Positions 17,435-27,554 of a stretch of 60,174 nucleotides of DNA are shown here, piece after piece. Within the stretch, counting starts at the first letter, position 1. Each line of letters opens with the position of its first letter. The translations under genes and the position numbers were made by a program. Source of the stretch: a virus; IMG/VR virus record IMGVR_UViG_3300038425_000132, positions 1-60,174 of that record. One strand, given 5' to 3'. The notes beneath the pieces were generated by a model that was not told the origin of the DNA, did no database searches, and saw only the letters and a program-made list of their open reading frames with translations.

Positions 17435-19999
17435 TTATCTAACAATTTTAAAAATATTATTATGGTCAAGAGTATAAACACTTCCACTTTGTTCTACTCT
17501 TACTAAGATTTTGAAATATCTTTCCTGTGGAAAACTTGTGGTATCTAGCATAAAATAATTACCATTAAGATTACAACTTAATTGTGTATATTGGTCAAAA
17601 TCAAGTATCATTTCTTCGGTTTCATTATCTTTAATTGCATAATATGATGACGTAGGCAAATATTGTGGAATAAGAAATTGAGTAAATTGGGTTTGTCTGT
17701 CAAAATTTTTAAGTGGAAACTCTGGTCTAGCAAAAACATTTACCTTAATTATATCACCAGCAGTTACAGATGATGGAACATTCTGAATTACTGTAGCAAA
17801 TGAACTTTTAACATTAACAGGATTGATAACCGATGAAGTTGTATTGAGGCTACTTGTGTAACTGTAACTAGAGCTCATTATACTTCCAGAAAACGGCGCA
17901 TAAATCTTATAGCCGGCAAGAAGACCATTAATAAATACACCACTAAATATACCATAACTAGAAGTGGAATAACTATTAGTCAATGGAAGTTCCGTTACAG
18001 ACCCAAATGCTGACCCACTGAAATAATTACCATCAAAAGTTACTACAATTCCAGAAGGAAATGATGATGGATATGATGAACTTATGATAGTACCATCTAT
18101 CATTGATTCATTCCAATTACCAATCAAAAACCCTCTACCCAAAAGATATCCATCACAGAAACTTGAAGTAAAAACACTTCCACTAAAAATTCCATCTGTA
18201 AAAGTTCCCATAATTAATGATATTGTAATAGATAAAGAAGGATTACATGGACCAAGACATGTTGTATTATCAATTGCAGATTGAATACATGGATCGCCAG
18301 TTGCACAGTTATATAGACTACTAGAATAGGAATATGCTATCGCTCCTTGTTGAGTAGGATTGCAATTACATCCTTTATTTACAAAAAACGGTATGGAACC
18401 CGGTCCAAATTCCTCCTGAAAAACGTGGTCACTCGTCCAGTCATATTGGTTAAATTCATTAAACTTATCACCCCAACCATATATGTCATGACCTTCGTAT
18501 TGTGATTGATTTTGACCTTGATTAAGATATGCTAGACCTTCCTGTACAAACCCCGGCACATTAGGATATGGAGAATACATTGACGGAAATTGACCATCAA
18601 TAACCCAACTATCACCAGTTCTGGAATAAAAGTTTGGTATGCATGAACTACAAGTAGAAATTAAACAAACTGTAGAACTACTAACCATACCAACAAAATC
18701 CCCATTGATAGACATACTTGTTATCAACCCAGAAAGTCCAGTTGCTTGAATTATCCCACTCGCATAAGAATTTGTGATAAAAGAACCACTAGAGCCACTA
18801 ATAGGGTCAATACTAGAAGAAAAGGACATATTACCAAATCCTGTGAAACAACCAAATAGGAAACCACTTATAGAACCACTATCACTAACACTTCCAGAAA
18901 TACCTGCAGGAATTGTAGAAATATTCGCACTAGAAGTGATTATACTACCCGTTGACCAAGAAAAATCACTCCATCCAACATCCAAAATAGGTTCATAAAT
19001 AGTGTTAGTATCCTTACTAAAGAAATACAAACTCATACCTGAACTTGTTGGTGCAAATTCATCACCGCTGATTAAAACAATTCCATTATTAGGAACTGTT
19101 CCACTTACCCATGCATTGACAATGGGTGTAACATCCACATTGATGTCACCAACCTGATAATTAAAAGACTGAGTAACAGATAAAGATGAAATATAAGATG
19201 AACCTGTAGTAGCCCAAGGTGTGCCTCCATCATAATCTCTATATATCCAGTTAGCCCCCTGTGATGAACCGTTATCAGATACATATCCATTACCCATTAC
19301 CCAACTTTCAGAAATTGGAAAAGCATAAATATGATATTGTATAGGTAATTCAAATTCCCTTGCTACCTTTAATTTTAGTCTAAATTCTGGATTAACAATA
19401 TCCCTACTAGCAATGGACTGAGAAATAGCAGTTATGTCAAATTGAACTAATGCTCTATTATCATAAATTATATCAGAAATGGTTGTATTTTGTTGTGGTA
19501 AAATGTCAGCTCCATTAACACTTCCTGAAATAATTTGACCAGTAAACCCAATCACATTACCGTTAAAGTACTGTAAATAATCAGTCCAAAGATAACCAGA
19601 AACACTTCCACTAAAAATACCTGTAAAACTACCACTGAAATTTGTCAATGAACCTGTAAAAGCTGAACCACTCAATAAAGAAGATGAAAGATAACTACCT
19701 GTCAATATTCCATTAAAATTAGAAGCAGTTACATTTGCATCAATACTACTTGTAATCACTCCCGATGCAAATGATGCTGTCCCATAAATGGAAGAATTAA
19801 CAATAGAACCTGAAAATCCTGACACACATAAATTTAATACCGTTCCAAAGATAGGAATAGTTGTAGTTGGTGATGTGCTTTTAACAGTAATCGTTTCAGT
19901 ACCTACACGCAAAATTTCATCCAATCCAAAATTTAGGTCTTCAAGTCCTACAGTGTTGGTTATGAATGTGTCTTGTGATGGATAAATGAAATGATGCAT
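17435..19999 (-). CDS. tail fibre-like protein with DNRLRE-like domain and Ser/Gly repeats
   Basis: 854 aa. The start (QDTFITNTVGLEDLNFGLDE, then ILRVG) and the NRALVQFDI, AFPISESWVMGNGY, INVDVTPIVNAWVSG segments follow the DNRLRE domain pattern known from secreted and cell-surface proteins, although its two halves are separated by Ser/Gly repeats (FSGSFTGIFSGSVSG). A second repeat-rich part follows, then a C-terminal beta domain ending VYTLDHNNIFKIVR. Position next to gp6/gp25 suggests a fibre or wedge-attached adhesin. The carbohydrate-binding role is family-based inference only. Confidence 0.6.
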   Translation of the reverse strand: MHHFIYPSQDTFITNTVGLEDLNFGLDEILRVGTETITVKSTSPTTTIPIFGTVLNLCVSGFSGSIVNSSIYGTASFASGVITSSIDANVTASNFNGILTGSYLSSSLLSGSAFTGSLTNFSGSFTGIFSGSVSGYLWTDYLQYFNGNVIGFTGQIISGSVNGADILPQQNTTISDIIYDNRALVQFDITAISQSIASRDIVNPEFRLKLKVAREFELPIQYHIYAFPISESWVMGNGYVSDNGSSQGANWIYRDYDGGTPWATTGSSYISSLSVTQSFNYQVGDINVDVTPIVNAWVSGTVPNNGIVLISGDEFAPTSSGMSLYFFSKDTNTIYEPILDVGWSDFSWSTGSIITSSANISTIPAGISGSVSDSGSISGFLFGCFTGFGNMSFSSSIDPISGSSGSFITNSYASGIIQATGLSGLITSMSINGDFVGMVSSSTVCLISTCSSCIPNFYSRTGDSWVIDGQFPSMYSPYPNVPGFVQEGLAYLNQGQNQSQYEGHDIYGWGDKFNEFNQYDWTSDHVFQEEFGPGSIPFFVNKGCNCNPTQQGAIAYSYSSSLYNCATGDPCIQSAIDNTTCLGPCNPSLSITISLIMGTFTDGIFSGSVFTSSFCDGYLLGRGFLIGNWNESMIDGTIISSSYPSSFPSGIVVTFDGNYFSGSAFGSVTELPLTNSYSTSSYGIFSGVFINGLLAGYKIYAPFSGSIMSSSYSYTSSLNTTSSVINPVNVKSSFATVIQNVPSSVTAGDIIKVNVFARPEFPLKNFDRQTQFTQFLIPQYLPTSSYYAIKDNETEEMILDFDQYTQLSCNLNGNYFMLDTTSFPQERYFKILVRVEQSGSVYTLDHNNIFKIVR

Positions 20000-20019
20000 A
20001 TTGTTTAATCTTACCTAAT

Positions 20020-22008
20020 TTACATTGTGGTTCCTTGTATATCACTGTTTGGATATTTTACTTCAAAAATGGATGGGTCCAAAGAAGGATAAATTATGTC
20101 ATTTTTAGTAGCAGCTGAAATATCGTATGCTACGGGAGAATAATTTCCACCATTGGTTGTTAATGGTGTAAGATTGATAATATTTAACGATACAACCGTC
20201 TGAACACCTTCAACTTTAGCAATTTCCAATCTTAAGCTACTTAAATTAATAGGTTGTGAGAATTCCCATTTATCTATATCAAAAAAAGCTTGAACAGCAG
20301 CAATAGCATTTGTTAATACATCTTTCTTATTATAACCTTTGAAAACACTGATTGTAAATTGGACTCCTATATTGATTATATAACCATCAATAACATTAAT
20401 GCCATCAGTCAACATTCTATAACGTCTCAAATAAGTCAACAAATTAGTTACCAACGCTTCATTTGATTGAGTAAGATTTCCATTTTCATCAAATGACAAA
20501 ATATAAAGGTTAACAGCAAAAGGATTGCTTCTATCAAAAGCAACATTCCTAAAATAAGTTTGGGTATTGGCATTATTAACAATAGCAATATTGTCTTGAC
20601 TAACTGTTCCTGTTAAAATTTGATTTTGATATACATCCAAACTATTATAAGTTATAACCTGCGCTTTAGCAATTGAACCATATTTTGGGGGTAATGCATA
20701 TACTCTTGCCAAATAATCATTTTGTGTAACTACTCTATTCTGAGCTGCAAAAGCAGCAATAGCATTTTGCCGAATATTGTCATTACTTTCAGGTCCAGCA
20801 CCGCCCACGGTAGCATCTGGGTTGTTAACTTTTAAAGAACTTTGAACGGTATTGAGAAGTGACGTTTGTTCAGGTGTAAGTCCATCTGTTGAATTGTTTA
20901 TAGTAACTGAATCGACATTGATAATGGAATTTGATGGTGAATTTGACTCAAAACCACCACCAATTGTATATGTTACAGTCAATGTAGTATTTTGTGGTGC
21001 TAATCCGTAAGTGTCATTATTAAGAAAATTAGAAGGGTCTATTGGTAAATTAAGATTACTTATGTTAGATAATCCAACTCCAATTTGTTGTGAACTTAAA
21101 TTAATAATTTCATCAGCAAATCCACTCGTTCCAGCTCCAAATTGCAAATATGTTTTATTATTTTCATCTACATTAACTGTAAATCTTCGTGATGTTTTCA
21201 AGTAATCAAGAATATAAGGAACAGTACCTTGATAAGTGGAAAGCGTTCCTTCAAATGCTTCATTATTTGGAACATCAGTAAGAACCATTTCTTGAGCTAA
21301 GAAATCAACTTGATGCCATTGATTATTATCAGAATCAACCACGCTTATGATTTCCAAAACATTATCCTCATCAAGATAAAGATTTATAAATGGTTGCATT
21401 GCACTAATTGTAAAAGTTTTAGTTACAATTTGTCCTGAACGAATATTAGAAGTTTTTTGCAATAAGAAAAATGTGGGAACTCCTGTATTATCTCTTTGAT
21501 AAACTGATGAAGTCAACGGAGATAAGTTGGTATTAACTGTGAAATCTATGGTTTCAGAAGTCAAAAAATATGCACCAGCATTATTAGACACTTGCATATT
21601 TTCCTGAATACTTAATGCATAATTATTATCAGGAACATAATTTCCATTCTCATCAACTGTAGTAGGACAAATTTGAGATACATTTATCTGTCCGGTGGCA
21701 CCTTTTGCCGGCGAAGTTGTATAACCAAGATATTTTGCTAGAGCGATAATATTTTTTCTCTCTGTTGTATTATAAAGAAGACCCTCTTTGAAAGCATAGT
21801 CAGTATAATAAGATAAAACATCTCCAACATAAGATGCCATTTCAATAAACATCATACCCGGAGCTGCATCATTAAAATCAGCATAAGTGTTTGGAAAATA
21901 ATACTTGGCAAAATTAATAAGATTTTGGCGAAATTGAGAAAAATCCTTATTGAGATATCTTACTTCTTTACTATTTGGCTGAAAGCTTTTTTGTGTTGTT
22001 GTTGCCAT
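20020..22008 (-). CDS. 6: baseplate wedge protein, T4 gp6 / gpJ-like
   Basis: 662 aa. The N-terminus RYLNKDFSQFRQNLINFAK followed by the YFPNTYADFNDAAPGMMFIE segment and EMASYVGDVLSYYTD is characteristic of gp6/Baseplate_J family wedge proteins of T4-like phages; the C-terminal half has the expected YLARVYALPPKYG region. In T4, gp6 forms the inner iris that holds the wedges together and transmits sheath contraction. It is 3 nt from the gp25-like gene, the same neighbour as in many T4-like genomes. Length agrees with T4 gp6 (660 aa). Confidence 0.92.
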   Translation of the reverse strand: MATTTQKSFQPNSKEVRYLNKDFSQFRQNLINFAKYYFPNTYADFNDAAPGMMFIEMASYVGDVLSYYTDYAFKEGLLYNTTERKNIIALAKYLGYTTSPAKGATGQINVSQICPTTVDENGNYVPDNNYALSIQENMQVSNNAGAYFLTSETIDFTVNTNLSPLTSSVYQRDNTGVPTFFLLQKTSNIRSGQIVTKTFTISAMQPFINLYLDEDNVLEIISVVDSDNNQWHQVDFLAQEMVLTDVPNNEAFEGTLSTYQGTVPYILDYLKTSRRFTVNVDENNKTYLQFGAGTSGFADEIINLSSQQIGVGLSNISNLNLPIDPSNFLNNDTYGLAPQNTTLTVTYTIGGGFESNSPSNSIINVDSVTINNSTDGLTPEQTSLLNTVQSSLKVNNPDATVGGAGPESNDNIRQNAIAAFAAQNRVVTQNDYLARVYALPPKYGSIAKAQVITYNSLDVYQNQILTGTVSQDNIAIVNNANTQTYFRNVAFDRSNPFAVNLYILSFDENGNLTQSNEALVTNLLTYLRRYRMLTDGINVIDGYIINIGVQFTISVFKGYNKKDVLTNAIAAVQAFFDIDKWEFSQPINLSSLRLEIAKVEGVQTVVSLNIINLTPLTTNGGNYSPVAYDISAATKNDIIYPSLDPSIFEVKYPNSDIQGTTM

Positions 22009-22011
22009 AAA

Positions 22012-22446
22012 TTACTGTAAGGCATTATTAATTGTTACTATTACCGTGTCAATTTGTTTTGTTAAATTTACCATGAAAGTCACAGCAATTTCCAACATAT
22101 AAATATCTGTTTCTGCTATTATTTGATTACTTGTTAATAAATTAGCAGTTACATTAGTAACCGTCACATTTGGTATCCATGATGATATATCTTCACTCAC
22201 TATATTAATTGCTTGGTCTTTCAACGTATCTACGTTTTGTTCAAAAACCAAATTCCATAATCTTGTTCCAAATGTTGGTTGAAATCTTTTTTCTCCCTGA
22301 CGAGTATTTAAAAGATTAGTAATATTGGTTTTAACTTGTGTTAAAGTATCAAACGATTGTGCAAAATATCCACTATTACCATCTTGAATTGGTAAAGTTA
22401 ATCCAATTGGAACTGCTGATATAGGATTTGTGACTATAGTTGCCAT
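22012..22446 (-). CDS. 25: baseplate wedge protein, T4 gp25-like
   Basis: 144 aa with the gp25-like core: ITNLLNTRQGEKRFQPTFG followed by TRLWNLVFE and DQAINIVSEDISSWIPNV. gp25 joins the baseplate wedge to the sheath and is also found in type VI secretion (TssE). The T4 protein is 132 aa, so length fits. It lies between the gp6 homologue and a helical 184-aa protein in one tightly packed run; gaps are 2-3 nt, so translation is likely coupled. Confidence 0.92.
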   Translation of the reverse strand: MATIVTNPISAVPIGLTLPIQDGNSGYFAQSFDTLTQVKTNITNLLNTRQGEKRFQPTFGTRLWNLVFEQNVDTLKDQAINIVSEDISSWIPNVTVTNVTANLLTSNQIIAETDIYMLEIAVTFMVNLTKQIDTVIVTINNALQ

Positions 22447-22448
22447 AA

Positions 22449-23003
22449 TTATCCAGATAAAAGTTTTGTAGTATCAATATATCCTCCACTAGCTGTTCCC
22501 TTTTTCTGTTCATCTATCCTTTTCATAATAGCTCTAAAGTCCTTTTTGAAAACCTTCTTTAAAGCAGCAGGAACTTCAGCTCCGCCATCTAAAGCAGATG
22601 GTTGACTTACTTCTGATGGCTGTCCTACTATTTGTTTCAGGAAATCTATTTTAGTAGCAGGTTGTTCTGATTCCATATTTTCCTCTTGACCTATTTTTGC
22701 CATTCCGCCACCAATCAATTCTATCAAAGATGCATCAGTTGTTTTCTGTAATGGTTTGAAATTACGAGCAGTTTCAGCCAAAACAGAATTAAGTTTTGGA
22801 TTTTTTGTTTGTATGATAGCAGCAGTAGATTCTGGCACTTCTTCAACATCTTCAATTATCTTAGAAGGATTATTGGATTTAATTTCCTTTACCATTTCCA
22901 CCAACACCTTACCCATAGCTTTACTGACCTCTTCTGCTACCGTTTTTTTAACTTCTTGTCTTACCAAGTGTCGAATAGCTTTTCTTAATTCATCTATTTT
23001 CAT
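22449..23003 (-). CDS. helical protein in baseplate operon, unknown
   Basis: 184 aa. The N-terminal ~60 residues are a charged amphipathic helix (LRKAIRHLVRQEVKKTVAEE), the middle is Pro/Glu-rich and disordered-looking, and the end ALKKVFKKDFRAIMKRIDE is helical again. It is placed between the gp25 homologue and the spike-like gene, so a baseplate hub, chaperone or tape-measure-linked role is possible. I do not recognise a family. Confidence 0.6.
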   Translation of the reverse strand: MKIDELRKAIRHLVRQEVKKTVAEEVSKAMGKVLVEMVKEIKSNNPSKIIEDVEEVPESTAAIIQTKNPKLNSVLAETARNFKPLQKTTDASLIELIGGGMAKIGQEENMESEQPATKIDFLKQIVGQPSEVSQPSALDGGAEVPAALKKVFKKDFRAIMKRIDEQKKGTASGGYIDTTKLLSG

Positions 23004-23011
23004 ATTATGTA

Positions 23012-24628
23012 TTATGTTTTATAATTAGACCCGCCCCATCCGCCCGGAACTCCAGTCCCAGAAGGTGTGGTTATTGTTACAGGTGATGCACCGTTTGGAA
23101 TAGTCCCACCATTCACACCCGGTGCTAGCCCGCCACCCACTACAAATACTCTTCTACTCATTAATAAATTTAAAGTATCTCTTAATACAATCAAAGATGC
23201 TATCTGAACCGATGCTTGTGTTTGAACCGGATTTGGGCCACCCACTGTTCCACCCTGTGCATCCGGATGATTGTGTTTATACCAATGGGTATGTTCCAAT
23301 AACCAATTACACAAATTATACAGCCAATTGACCGATGTTTGCCCAAGCAAAACAGGTTCATTAGTCTGATTATATTCTCCTAAATAAATAGCCGGGGAAT
23401 TTAATACCGTTTTATTGTTTGTGTTAATAACTATTTGATTTTGAGCATCAACTGTAAATTCATCATCCGTAACAAATGCCATTCGTTTTTTTGAATATTG
23501 AAACATTTCGTTTCTTTTAGCTGAAATAACAATTCTATCACTGTTTATTACTATCTGGTCACCTAATAATTTAGGAAATACAAATAAAGTATTACCGTTA
23601 AATTTAGATTGTTCTTCTCCCATTCCCCACATTTTCTTTAAGCATGTTGTTTGAAATGCACTTAAAGTAACACCTGATGTAAGATGTATAGAAGAACCAT
23701 CATTATTAATATCTTCTAGCATGTAACCACCAACATTTTTCTCATCATCACTTGTTGAATTTAATGGTCGTTGACGATTGCGAATAAGAAGCATAGGATT
23801 GCCGCCACCTGCTTCTGTTTTAGAATATGGATTGGTTATACCACTACCTTTATAATCAGCATATCCACTGAAATCAGAATTATAACCTTTATCATTATTT
23901 CTGTTGTCATCATAAGAAGCAAATCGAATAGACTGCCCAAAACGACTTTCAAAAATCAAATCTCCTTCTCTTCTCTTAAGGCATCGTATTCTATTATTAT
24001 AAAAAAAATATCTTCCTAATGCACCTACATATCCAACACTACCTAAAGAGTTTAACTTAGAGGGTGGTCCAATATACGGAATTTTTGGGTCTGTAGAATT
24101 AACCAATAATTCTCTATTTCCTTGAATTATAGATTGAGGATTATCTCTAAATCCACCATACGCTAATTCCATATTAAAATTAGCATCAGCGTTAGGAGTA
24201 TTAAAGATGTTAATTTTTCTTGTATAATAATATTGACCCAAATAAAATACTACACCAACAATTTCATTTAATACAGGATATTCTGATATATTGGATTCCA
24301 AAGGTATTGCCCATATCAAATCTTCTTTAGCTACATTACGTTGACTATAAAGAAGCCTGACTTGCGCTCTACCTACCCAAGTATAATCTTGGTCGGTATT
24401 TAGAGGCGGTTTTCCATTTATACAGACAGGCCATTGGTCAGGAATCAATTTATAATTTTTTTCTTTAAAATAAGGATGATTTATGTCTAATATTATATCT
24501 AAGACTATAGCAGGTTCTATTTCATAAAATTCATCAGCAGTAGTCTTACCCTTTCGCATACCAGCAGAAAGAGATACTGTATCTAACGAAGGAGCAAAGT
24601 TACTAAAAGGTCTATTCCAATATGACAT
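23012..24628 (-). CDS. baseplate central spike/hub-like protein (gp5-like OB fold candidate)
   Basis: 538 aa. Residues ~80-150 (YTWVGRAQVRLLYSQRN ... EIVGVVFYLGQYYYTRK) follow the layout of a gp5/VgrG oligonucleotide-binding domain. Later residues contain SVNWLYNLCNWLLEHTHWY and a short His-rich motif, then a Gly-rich tail (VPGGWGGSNYKT). No lysozyme domain like that of T4 gp5 is seen. The adjacent gp25 and gp6 genes support a hub/spike role. The assignment rests on pattern and context and needs a structure prediction. Confidence 0.6.
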   Translation of the reverse strand: MSYWNRPFSNFAPSLDTVSLSAGMRKGKTTADEFYEIEPAIVLDIILDINHPYFKEKNYKLIPDQWPVCINGKPPLNTDQDYTWVGRAQVRLLYSQRNVAKEDLIWAIPLESNISEYPVLNEIVGVVFYLGQYYYTRKINIFNTPNADANFNMELAYGGFRDNPQSIIQGNRELLVNSTDPKIPYIGPPSKLNSLGSVGYVGALGRYFFYNNRIRCLKRREGDLIFESRFGQSIRFASYDDNRNNDKGYNSDFSGYADYKGSGITNPYSKTEAGGGNPMLLIRNRQRPLNSTSDDEKNVGGYMLEDINNDGSSIHLTSGVTLSAFQTTCLKKMWGMGEEQSKFNGNTLFVFPKLLGDQIVINSDRIVISAKRNEMFQYSKKRMAFVTDDEFTVDAQNQIVINTNNKTVLNSPAIYLGEYNQTNEPVLLGQTSVNWLYNLCNWLLEHTHWYKHNHPDAQGGTVGGPNPVQTQASVQIASLIVLRDTLNLLMSRRVFVVGGGLAPGVNGGTIPNGASPVTITTPSGTGVPGGWGGSNYKT

Positions 24629-24631
24629 AAC

Positions 24632-25009
24632 TTATTCCTTTTGAGAAATAGTTTTAACAATAACCGAATCTGATTTCTTAATCTCATCAATAGTAGTCAT
24701 CAATTCTTTTTTTTCTTCTTCACTAAGACCAAAAGAACCACCACCGGCTTCAACATTAGCTTGAATAGCCATAATTCTTTGGCAAATTTGAGCCAATTTT
24801 ACAAGATGTTCGTCATTAGAAATGCCTGCATCAATATATTGTTTTATAAGAGGAACAACTTGCATAGCATCGTTAACCGTTTTAATCATTGGACGCAAAT
24901 CTCCAATAAAAATTTCGATTTGTTCTTTGCGATGAGTTTGATTAGTAACAATATCTCTACATAAATCCCTGAAGGATTTTCCTTCAAATAATTCAAAATC
25001 AGTTTCCAT
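24632..25009 (-). CDS. helical protein, unknown
   Basis: 125 aa, mostly alpha-helical (ETDFELFEGKSFRDLCRDIV at the start, EEEKKELMTTIDEIKKSDSV near the end), with an internal Gly-rich hinge (VEAGGGSFG). It is the first gene of the run leading into the spike and wedge genes; 3 nt separate it from the spike-like gene. A TATTTATA sequence (25013-25022 on the opposite strand) lies just upstream of its ATG. Function not recognised. Confidence 0.6.
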   Translation of the reverse strand: METDFELFEGKSFRDLCRDIVTNQTHRKEQIEIFIGDLRPMIKTVNDAMQVVPLIKQYIDAGISNDEHLVKLAQICQRIMAIQANVEAGGGSFGLSEEEKKELMTTIDEIKKSDSVIVKTISQKE

Positions 25010-25039
25010 ACCCTATAAATAGAGGCGTATGGTATTTTA

Positions 25040-25969
25040 TTAAACCTTTATGTAATTTTCGGTATTTATAGAACCTTGGTTAAGATAAGAACGGGATATG
25101 TTATTTTGATATTGTTTCATCTTGTTGATTACTTTAGTAATTTGCTGGGTTTTACAAGACGAAATTTCTCGGATATAGAGATATAAAGCTTTTTTATTGA
25201 ATGCATCTATTCGGTCAGAACTTCTAAACAATTCAATAACCGCATTAGCTATATCTAAATCCCTTTGTTTGGTAAAAATTTTTCCTACATTATTTTCCCA
25301 AAATTTTATCATCAACTCCATGAATTCATGCATTTCTGCATCTTTATAATGTTTATCTTCGGTTTGAAGCTGAACTGTATTTTCATCATGCTCTTCACTT
25401 ATTTCGACATGTTGGTTACGTCTTTTATAAGTTGAGTTATTTAACGCAATTAAATAATGTTTTGCTATAATTGAAAAATAAGAAAAAGCTTTACCCTTTC
25501 CAGCTTCAAATTTATGTATGTTTGATACTAAATGAGCGACAGTTTCTTTTTGAACATCCAAAGGACCAATTTCAAAATAACTAAATTTAAATGTATTAAA
25601 AATATTCTCAACTAATTTTTCAAACGGATGTTTAATTTTAGTATTGTAAATATCTTCTCTAATTTGAGAATCAGTTGTGTTATTATATTTAATAATAGAA
25701 TCCTCAGTATCTTTAGTAAAATACATCTTACTAATGGAGGTGTTACTACTTCTTTTACCTCGTTTTGGTGGTGTAATTACTACAATGGGAGATACAGATG
25801 ATATTATAGGATTTTTTATAACTCTTTTCTTATGATATCGGCGCATCACCTTTCTTCTATAATGACGAACAACTCTTTTTTTTCGATGAATAGTTTTTTT
25901 TCTTAGTTTTCTATTCTTCTTATTGAATTTATGGACATGACTATGCTTCAGGGTTTTTTTCTTCTTCAT
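25040..25969 (-). CDS. 55: late-transcription sigma factor, T4 gp55-like, with basic N-terminal tail
   Basis: 309 aa. After a 60-residue Lys/Arg/His-rich tail, the core FTKDTEDSIIKYNNT, FEKLVENIFNTFKFSYFE, AHLVSNIHKFEAGKGKAFSY and FSIIAKHYLIALNN matches the region-2 layout of gp55-type phage sigma factors, which direct host RNA polymerase to late promoters. The KGKAFSYFS segment is especially typical. It lies next to structural genes, as a late regulator should. The basic tail is unusual for gp55 homologues (T4 gp55 is 185 aa) and could bind DNA or polymerase. No gp33-type co-activator recognised nearby. Confidence 0.85.
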   Translation of the reverse strand: MKKKKTLKHSHVHKFNKKNRKLRKKTIHRKKRVVRHYRRKVMRRYHKKRVIKNPIISSVSPIVVITPPKRGKRSSNTSISKMYFTKDTEDSIIKYNNTTDSQIREDIYNTKIKHPFEKLVENIFNTFKFSYFEIGPLDVQKETVAHLVSNIHKFEAGKGKAFSYFSIIAKHYLIALNNSTYKRRNQHVEISEEHDENTVQLQTEDKHYKDAEMHEFMELMIKFWENNVGKIFTKQRDLDIANAVIELFRSSDRIDAFNKKALYLYIREISSCKTQQITKVINKMKQYQNNISRSYLNQGSINTENYIKV

Positions 25970-25977
25970 AGAAAATT

Positions 25978-26271
25978 TTATTCTCCTTCTTCTTCTATGG
26001 TTTCTTCAGTTCTATTATTAAGATTCTGTATAAGGTCTTTCATATCTTGAAATACAATGCCAACTTCATCGTCTTTTTCAAACATTTGCTTATCATCAAG
26101 CATTTTCATATGTGCCCAAGTCTTTAGAACTTGTATTCTCCATTCAGATATCCAGCTTATATACAATTCATTTATTACAAGTTGTCGTTCACCTGCTTTT
26201 AAAAGGAGAAAGTTGAAAACAACAGATACTATTAATAATATTAACAACAATATAACTAAAGAAATTAACAT
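25978..26271 (-). CDS. small membrane protein, unknown
   Basis: 97 aa with one N-terminal transmembrane helix (ISLVILLLILLIVSVVFNFL, residues 3-22) and a charged cytoplasmic-type domain ending in an acidic tail (TEETIEEEGE). It starts 4 nt after a 45-aa ORF and ends 8 nt before the sigma factor. Topology suggests inner-membrane anchoring. No family recognised. Confidence 0.6.
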   Translation of the reverse strand: MLISLVILLLILLIVSVVFNFLLLKAGERQLVINELYISWISEWRIQVLKTWAHMKMLDDKQMFEKDDEVGIVFQDMKDLIQNLNNRTEETIEEEGE

Positions 26272-26274
26272 ATG

Positions 26275-26412
26275 TTATTCTTCTTCATATTGGGGGTCAT
26301 CTTGAAATTCTTGAATATATTCAAGAGCTTCTGCCACGGCATCCCAATCATTTTGTTTTATGGCTTTACTTAATAGTTCTACTATACAATTTATATCAGA
26401 TTGATTCATCAT
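26275..26412 (-). CDS. 45-aa acidic helical protein
   Basis: ORF MMNQSDINCIVELLSKAIKQ continuing to NDWDAVAEALEYIQEF and DDPQYEEE. The amphipathic helical pattern and acidic tail look like small conserved proteins of T4-like phages, but I cannot name it. The start could be either of two consecutive ATGs (26412 or 26409). It is followed after 3 nt by the membrane protein gene, so the two are probably cotranscribed. Confidence 0.6.
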   Translation of the reverse strand: MMNQSDINCIVELLSKAIKQNDWDAVAEALEYIQEFQDDPQYEEE

Positions 26413-26517
26413 TAATTACATAAGGATTATCAGCGTCATATATAGTTGAATAACTAATTAAATATCAAAATTTTTAATATAATTGAGTTTAATATATGTT
26501 ATTCATTTTGGCAAGTA

Positions 26518-27519
26518 TTAAAGTTTAAACATTTGTTTATACCACAATGGCATATTATATTTAGGTTTCTTTTCTTCTATTTTCTCTACTTTTGGTTCCT
26601 CTTTGACAGTAGGCAAAGGTTCTGAATCAATTTTTGGTTGAGATATGGGTGGTGGCAAAGGTTCTGGTTCGCTTTTCAACAATACTGGAATATTATTTGT
26701 ATTTCTATCATATACGGATTCATCTTCTTTTCTATAAACAGCTACATTGTATGCTAAAACTAAAGAAATTGCCAATGGGTCAAATACAAAAATTAAACAT
26801 AAAATAAACCATCTAGCTACAGTATCCAATGGTAATTTTAATGCATCGGCAACAAATTTAAAAGTCTGAATATCTTTTCTTGCTACTATTGTTGATTTTA
26901 ACTGATTAATTTGATTGTCAATACCACGAATAGTATCAATAGATTCTTGTATTTTTTGATTTTCTTCTTTTATACTCTTATCAGTATCAGAGATTAAATC
27001 CACCGTTTGTTGTTGTGATGATTGATTCCACTTTGAAGAAAAAAGACCTTTCTTTTCTATCACGTTATTTATTGTAGTTTCTTGAGAAGCCCGAAGTTTA
27101 GTAAGGTCATCAATACGCTTTTTAGCCACATCTATTTTATCTTTGTAATAGGTTTTTTGGTCCTGTACATTTGATATCTTTTCTTGTGCCACATTAAATT
27201 CTGAGGAAGATTTTTGATAAGCAGCCGATAAATAACCAAAAATACCTAATGACGTTATAAGCATTAATACCAAAATAGCACTTATTAAATATGCTTTTAA
27301 AAATCCCCTACATTTTGTCCAATAACGATATAGAAATGTAACTCCAACCAATTTACCTATTTCAAGAGATGACGCCATAATTACAGCGGAAATAAATGCT
27401 CCTGCAAAAAGGGTTGAAATACCATAAACACTAAAAAATGCTGCACACAATGCTATAAAAAGTGCTGAACATCCTAATATCCATGAAAATTTAGACTTTA
27501 GTAAGTTTTTGTCTTTCAT
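26518..27519 (-). CDS. membrane protein with coiled coil (about four TM helices)
   Basis: 333 aa. Hydrophobic helices at about 13-35, 40-58, 73-98 and 232-258 flank a ~130-residue coiled coil (SSEFNVAQEKISNVQDQKTY onward, with many K/Q/E heptads). The C-terminus is Pro/Glu-rich (EPEPLPPPISQPK...VEKIEEKKPK). It recalls DUF4407-type membrane proteins in bacteria and large phages. Could act in superinfection exclusion or membrane organisation; this is speculation. No enzymatic motif. Confidence 0.6.
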   Translation of the reverse strand: MKDKNLLKSKFSWILGCSALFIALCAAFFSVYGISTLFAGAFISAVIMASSLEIGKLVGVTFLYRYWTKCRGFLKAYLISAILVLMLITSLGIFGYLSAAYQKSSSEFNVAQEKISNVQDQKTYYKDKIDVAKKRIDDLTKLRASQETTINNVIEKKGLFSSKWNQSSQQQTVDLISDTDKSIKEENQKIQESIDTIRGIDNQINQLKSTIVARKDIQTFKFVADALKLPLDTVARWFILCLIFVFDPLAISLVLAYNVAVYRKEDESVYDRNTNNIPVLLKSEPEPLPPPISQPKIDSEPLPTVKEEPKVEKIEEKKPKYNMPLWYKQMFKL

Positions 27520-27554
27520 TATGAATTCATCAGTAGTAATATATTATAACTATT

